A stretch of 7,308 bases of DNA from an uncultured Verrucomicrobiota bacterium. Lineage in GTDB: Bacteria > Verrucomicrobiota > Kiritimatiellia > RFP12 > UBA1067. Positions 4,601-7,308 of this stretch are shown here, piece after piece. The notes below the pieces were generated by a model. It had not been told where the DNA came from and searched no databases. It was given only the letters and a program-made list of their open reading frames with translations. The position numbers were made by a program, and so were the translations under genes. Position 1 is the stretch's first letter. The number at the start of each line of letters is the position of its first letter. The stretch covers positions 1 through 7,308 of the forward strand of contig CAMNLN010000178.1 of assembly GCA_946543025.1 (NCBI GenBank), in the 5' to 3' direction.

Positions 4601-7308
4601 CCGCCCTCGACGACCTGGAACCAGTCGGGCGGCGTCACGACCTGCACGGCGTTCAACGGAGGGGCCACAGCCATTGGCGGCAGCTCCATCAAGAACAACG
4701 GCGCGTGGGGGCCGGGGCGGATGACGCTCACGAACTGCACGTTCGCCGTGTACGGGACGATGGCGCTGAAGAACGGGACGGACACGGAGATCAACGTGCT
4801 CGCGGACGCCGTGTTCGAGGCCGGCAGCATCAACGGCAGCGGTTCGGCGTCGTCCGTCATCCGCTTCGACGGCGGCACGTGGCGGCCGTACGTTGCGTCA
4901 ACCGGCAACACGGAGACGAAGAGCCTGACACATCTCTACCTGGCGCGGCGCACGGTCATCGACACGTCGGACGACCGGGGCCTCGGCCTTCCGCAGCGCT
5001 ATTGGCATTACCTGAACCAGAAGGTCGAGGCGGATCCCGAGTCCGCGGAGGAGGACATCGGCCTCACGATCAGAGGCGGCGGCACGGTGGCCGTGGGAAC
5101 GGCCTTCAACAAGAACACGCTCACGGGCCCGGTCCGCGTCACGGATCGCTCGACGATCCTGCCGCTGACGACGGCGCTCGGCAATTCCACCGTCGAGGTG
5201 GAGCCGGGGTCGTCCCTGCGCCAATACAACGACTACGCGACGGTGAGCAATCTGACGCTCGGCGCGGTTGGCGCGACGGAACTTGTGCTGCTGGACCTCA
5301 ATCAGGAAAAGGACAAGGCGAAGACGCAGAACAACATCATCGTGACGGGCGAGCTGAACGTCCTCTCGCCGGTTGCGTTCCGTACCCATCCGATCACCAC
5401 GTACCAGGCGTTCGACATGGAGGTCGGGACGTTCACCGGCCTCGTGTTCCGCGCCGGCATCGACCTGGATCTGACGAAGTTCACCGTGCCGAACCATCCG
5501 CTGGCGAAGTCGGTCACGTATTCGGTCGTGACGGTGCCGAGCGGCACGTACAAGGACTGGAAGGCACTCGTCGTGAAGATAGCGGCGACGGCGGCCGGGA
5601 CGCCGCGGACGTACGACGCGTCGGGCCGCGTGTGGACGGCGACGTCTGGCGGAGGCGGCTGGGACGTTTCTTCAAACTGGAACGGCAACGAGCCGCCGGC
5701 CGACGCGGACGAGCAGGCGAACTTCCTGCCCGCGGCGGCGGCGAACGTGCCGGTGGCGCTGGACGGGTTGACGACCGTCGGCGGCATTTCGCTCGCCGGC
5801 GGGTCGTCGGCGAACGGCTACGCGTTCTCCGGCGGTTTCCTGAAGATCGCGACGGCGTTGACGGGCCGGTCGCTGCCTTTCGCGGCGGACAGCGGCGCGC
5901 ACACGTTCAACGTGCCCGTGTCGTTCGGCGCCCGTGCGATGATCGACACGTCCGAGGGCGCATCCATCGACTTTGCGGGCGGCGTCTCCGCCAACAGTTC
6001 GGTGATCGTCGTGAACCGGGGCCACGCGACAGGCGGCGGCGAAGTCAGGATACACAATCCCGTCGGGGTGTCCATCCTGGCGACTGGTTGCGGACGCACG
6101 ATCGTGGACAACCTCGACTTCATGACGGCGTCGAACCATCTCGAGATCTCGCGCGGCACGTTGCGCTATACGGGCCCGAGCACGACGATTCCCGGCTTCC
6201 GCCTCGTCAGCGGCGGGGGCTACGCGGGCATCCTCGACATTCCTGCCGGCACGACGCTCGGCGTGAAGTCGATCACGGCCTCCAGCACGGGCTTCATCAA
6301 GGTCGGCGCGGGCGACCTGAAGCTGACGGGCAACGGGAACTTCACGCTCGGTGACTCGTCGCACGACAACACGGGCTGGGCGAACACGTACATGGGCGAG
6401 AACGGCGACGCGCCGCGCGCGACGCACCGCAAGGGCAACGTCTCGCAGGGACGCATCATCCAGGGCACGGTGGGCGACCCGAACGACGCGCCGAACGTCT
6501 ACTGCGACAACTTCAACCTCGGCCTCGACACGGTGCCGGGCGAGGACTGCGCGTATGTCATGAACAACGGCGTCCTGACGCTCAACGCCCACTACAACGA
6601 CTACTACCACGGCTCCACCAAGCTGGGCAACACGCTCTTCGAGGTGAACGGCGGCGTGGTCACGTCTGGCTGGGTGCGCACGGTGCAGACCGCCGACCAG
6701 GCCGTGTTCGTGAACCCGAGGCTCGTCATGAACGGCGGCTACTGGCACGTGAAGACGTCGCTTGTCATGGGGCACCAGCGTATCCGCAAGGCGAACTACA
6801 GGTCGACGCTCGAGGTCAACGGCGGCCGGCTCGACGTGCTCGGCGCGCTCAACCTGGTCAACAGCGCGCAGACGAGCACGAACACCACCTACAAGACGAC
6901 GGACGGCTACGTCTACGTGAACGGCGGCATTCTGGACGTCGGCGGGCTGTGCGACCTCTGCCTCAACGCAAACAACATGGGCACGATCTGGATGAACGGC
7001 GGCGTGTTCGGCGTGGAAGGCGTCACGCTCACGCGCGGCAAAGGCTATCTCTACTTCAACGGCGGCACCTTCGCGCCTTACGGCGCGGCGGCGGCGAACC
7101 GCACGCTGACGGGCCTCACGGCGGCGTACGTCTCGACGAACGGCGCCGTGATCTCCACGGCGAACGCGGGCGACGGCGCGTACGAGATCGCGCAGCCGCT
7201 CCTGCACGACCCGGCGCTCACGGGCGTGGACGGCGGCCTCGTGAAGACGGGCACCGGACTCCTGACGCTTTCCGGCGCGAACACCTACACGGGCCCGACT
7301 GCGGTAGA
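1541..7308 (+). CDS. Giant secreted beta-helix protein with autotransporter-associated repeats (3' end outside window)
   Basis: One frame is open from the start to the right edge, at least 1922 codons, and was read codon by codon without a stop. Residues 1-21 form a signal peptide ending LAMA, with predicted signal peptidase I cleavage before TTVTID. The mature part is rich in Gly, Thr, Val, Ala and Asn. It consists of short strands of the form LEVTGGSMSV, as in the T5SS/PEP-CTERM-associated repeat, plus repeat heads FVKTGPGTLHLAG (148-160), FSKTGPGDLVLKG (843-855), FIKVGAGDLKLTG (1585-1597) and LVKTGTGLLTLSG (1900-1912). The last runs into ANTYTGPT, typical of the autotransporter-associated beta strand repeat (PATR). 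A tryptophan motif (W1365, GGGGWDVSSNWN) lies near residues 1365-1395. The landmarks recur three times as supermodules. A surface-exposed or secreted beta-helical fibre is likely. The C-terminus, which would show a beta-barrel or sorting signal, is not in the window. The ligand or role is unknown. Start: GTG 1541 is preferred over ATG 1535 because of ribosome site spacing. Confidence 0.93.
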   Translation, partial: MNRQAGLILLVGVCSAGLAMATTVTIDPGNGVSTNVTARITGETDVTVNGGMSGGGIVRLNPVNGYVGKTTLGCGTLVVDKLAATGHASSVGAEGLVSVGRGTFRYVGPAGGWTDRPFTNDTYSLASIYDVSNDLTIASDIIQPRGSFVKTGPGTLHLAGPGYSRFNVAGCLADNQSGFQSRFVPNANGDAPTKGYRGFQVLEGKLVIGEGGGTYSFGAGTNLGMGGWTAEDGEQEKEGTLEIVGGNVTFNNWIMHGCYNGTTNTTPERLPQSTFRVTGGTVVCTNFSLGRNKIGYEGFPQLSAPRLEVRGGTFTMLGGLYLGDDRGAHSTLEVTGGSMSVALESCTSRCSGNVDTTNNVVVAGGGMLKLAKFINQKDDVIYVTVTNGGTMTMAAYDNKLGVTGIKVAGGGSLTMTTYANTAGETDIRVEEDGTLSMTKFTNKAGGTSTVSVVRGTLVADEIQRDGGEMSLFFSGATLQKRSKGRHAFPRAAAATMKLGADSLTIRPIAAGSFVMRCPFTTADGLDQDGGLVIDAVNNNSTNEFGTLAQEYTGPTVLKQGVLTFVDTGAMSPNSDFVWEGGIFLDRTITQTVKSATFGSAATAPKLTLRMDAGVMPLAATDGVAVLGSPTLAVTIFAAGTVSAATTPGGTYPIITAPVASRAALETLAACSVLESPSASYVRGTPVFAVTDDGTTATLAVTFARGVEASAPAVVADATAVYNTLGGAADDADVPGNLTIAELSGADIVGINTNATGCGTVTVSNVSAEFTGKVVTGSGTTVMDSLAWVDDATRLVLGPGTLTYTGTGETVPGLTLNAGASKQAILDVANDLTLEAVLIGTSAFSKTGPGDLVLKGPGAFNLGNTNKGKSQMLGIGLYGDSPVDTFQHVTVADGRLIIGEEGGTEAEPYIVLSGGEMDIGGCTASAVNGRQETAGEFVMNSGTFICNYVEPSYYNGSNGTYPEGGTQAKITVNGGFLKTGTLQIGYDNMQTHVLSTLVTMTGGTFEIGTLNFQSVPGNPACPPSTTWNQSGGVTTCTAFNGGATAIGGSSIKNNGAWGPGRMTLTNCTFAVYGTMALKNGTDTEINVLADAVFEAGSINGSGSASSVIRFDGGTWRPYVASTGNTETKSLTHLYLARRTVIDTSDDRGLGLPQRYWHYLNQKVEADPESAEEDIGLTIRGGGTVAVGTAFNKNTLTGPVRVTDRSTILPLTTALGNSTVEVEPGSSLRQYNDYATVSNLTLGAVGATELVLLDLNQEKDKAKTQNNIIVTGELNVLSPVAFRTHPITTYQAFDMEVGTFTGLVFRAGIDLDLTKFTVPNHPLAKSVTYSVVTVPSGTYKDWKALVVKIAATAAGTPRTYDASGRVWTATSGGGGWDVSSNWNGNEPPADADEQANFLPAAAANVPVALDGLTTVGGISLAGGSSANGYAFSGGFLKIATALTGRSLPFAADSGAHTFNVPVSFGARAMIDTSEGASIDFAGGVSANSSVIVVNRGHATGGGEVRIHNPVGVSILATGCGRTIVDNLDFMTASNHLEISRGTLRYTGPSTTIPGFRLVSGGGYAGILDIPAGTTLGVKSITASSTGFIKVGAGDLKLTGNGNFTLGDSSHDNTGWANTYMGENGDAPRATHRKGNVSQGRIIQGTVGDPNDAPNVYCDNFNLGLDTVPGEDCAYVMNNGVLTLNAHYNDYYHGSTKLGNTLFEVNGGVVTSGWVRTVQTADQAVFVNPRLVMNGGYWHVKTSLVMGHQRIRKANYRSTLEVNGGRLDVLGALNLVNSAQTSTNTTYKTTDGYVYVNGGILDVGGLCDLCLNANNMGTIWMNGGVFGVEGVTLTRGKGYLYFNGGTFAPYGAAAANRTLTGLTAAYVSTNGAVISTANAGDGAYEIAQPLLHDPALTGVDGGLVKTGTGLLTLSGANTYTGPTAV
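1844..3232 (+). repeat. Supermodule A of the giant protein
   Basis: Coding repeat, first of three. Ordered landmarks: GTFRY at residue 102, repeat head with K150 (VKTGPG), GDAP at 189, KLVIG at 205, a run of GG strands (241-459, such as LEIVGGNVTF, FRVTGGTVVC and LEVRGGTFTM), then a tail block from FSGAT (473) to YTGPTVL (551). It lies directly after a short N-terminal cap that contains GCGTLVVDKL (Cys74). The copies are strongly diverged at DNA level and recognised by motif order and spacing. Confidence 0.75.
3233..3934 (+). other. Joint between supermodules A and B
   Basis: Residues about 565-798 of the giant protein. This stretch carries a segment ending a module (GGTYPIITAP through ATLAVTF, about 648-702), then a new cap with GCGTVTVSNV (Cys757) and GSGTTVMDSL (777). 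No tryptophan motif is visible at this joint, unlike the next one. Confidence 0.55.
3935..5218 (+). repeat. Supermodule B of the giant protein
   Basis: Second copy. GTLTY at residue 799, repeat head with K845 (SKTGPG), GDSP at 878, RLIIG at 894, GG-strand run 909-1076 (IVLSGGEMDI, ITVNGGFLKT, VTMTGGTFEI), and a tail block from FDGGTWRPY (1109) to LTGPVRV (1194). The tail continues as TTALGNSTVEVEPGSSL, which resembles the back half of a canonical autotransporter-associated beta strand repeat. Confidence 0.75.
5219..6154 (+). other. Joint between supermodules B and C, with tryptophan motif
   Basis: Residues about 1227-1538. A module-ending segment (TYQAFDM through DWKALVVKIA, to about 1350) is followed by a short linker and the tryptophan motif at 5633-5725: W1365, GGGGWDVSSNWN, then EPPADADEQANF. 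In proteins carrying autotransporter-associated repeats of the Verrucomicrobiota and Planctomycetota, a motif like this usually opens a repeat unit. After it come the strands leading to GCGRTIVDNL (Cys1517), a counterpart of the N-terminal cap. Confidence 0.6.
6155..7308 (+). repeat. Supermodule C of the giant protein (reaches the window edge)
   Basis: Third copy. GTLRY at residue 1539, repeat head with K1587 (IKVGAG), GDAP at 1622, RIIQG at 1638, GG-strand run 1672-1846 (FEVNGGVVTS, LEVNGGRLDV, VYVNGGILDV, IWMNGGVFGV), and a tail block from FNGGTFAPY (1839) to YTGPTAV (1916). The tail is the most canonical one, with the complete KTGTGLLTLSG head directly before ANTYTGPT. Confidence 0.75.
7238..7306 (+). 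repeat. Canonical autotransporter-associated beta strand repeat (PATR type)
   Basis: Residues 1900-1922 read LVKTGTGLLTLSG followed directly by ANTYTGPTAV. This is the textbook form of the passenger-associated transport repeat and the clearest family assignment for the giant protein. The repeat is cut by the window edge. Confidence 0.9.

Noticed and set aside
4705..6354. Plus-strand open frame of 549 codons in another frame within the giant gene.
   Set aside because: Arg/Gly/His-rich shadow; the correct frame is continuous through the same stretch and carries the family motifs.
5672..7207. Long minus-strand open frame of 511 codons antisense to the giant gene.
   Set aside because: Arg/Val/Ala/His-rich composition shadow of the plus-strand gene; no motif or ribosome site.
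1541..7308. CRISPR-like or tandem DNA repeats suggested by recurring GGCGGCACG.
   Set aside because: The nonamer encodes Gly-Gly-Thr in the strand turns and recurs at irregular distances; there are no spacers or conserved longer units at DNA level.

Overview
The window is GC-rich, with a very strong preference for ACG, GCG, TCG and GGC codons. It holds two divergently arranged transcription units around a short AT-richer intergenic region (1303-1540). On the minus strand lies a YihY/BrkB-family inner-membrane protein, followed by the first 83 codons of a probable exported protein that runs off the left edge. On the plus strand a single open frame runs from about 1541 to the right edge without a stop: at least 1922 codons of a secreted, repeat-built beta-helix protein of the autotransporter-associated-repeat type. 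The Gram-negative setting and the style of this protein (T5SS/PEP-CTERM-like GG strands, KTGxGxLxLxG and YTGPT motifs, a 'GGGWDVSSNWN' tryptophan motif) point to the Planctomycetota-Verrucomicrobiota-Kiritimatiellota-Lentisphaerota group. A gut or anaerobic Kiritimatiellota-like genome is my best guess. That placement is inference; no rRNA or marker gene is present.

Layout. 1-251 (minus): N-terminus of an exported protein of unknown function, starting inside the 3' end of its upstream neighbour with a 62-nt overlap. 190-1302 (minus): six-helix YihY/BrkB membrane protein. 1303-1540: divergent control region, with a strong extended -10 promoter reading right, a weaker candidate reading left, and a ribosome binding site whose position favours a GTG over an ATG start. 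1541-7308 (plus): giant repeat protein, truncated by the window.

The main result is the internal architecture of the giant protein. Beneath the degenerate beta strands, the same ordered landmarks occur three times: GT[FL]xY, then a KTGPG-type repeat head 46-48 residues later, then GD[AS]P, then exactly 16 residues on [KR][LI][VI]-type strand entry, a run of GG strands, and finally an FxGG...YTGPT tail block. The protein therefore consists of at least three diverged supermodules of about 700 residues. The joints between them differ, and a tryptophan motif sits at the second joint.

The two units do not obviously share a pathway. The left unit is an envelope membrane protein plus an exported protein; the right unit is a surface or secreted protein. 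Apart from the giant protein, nothing here looks like a new biochemical system. Several long open frames lying antisense or out of frame to the giant gene are codon-bias shadows and were left out.
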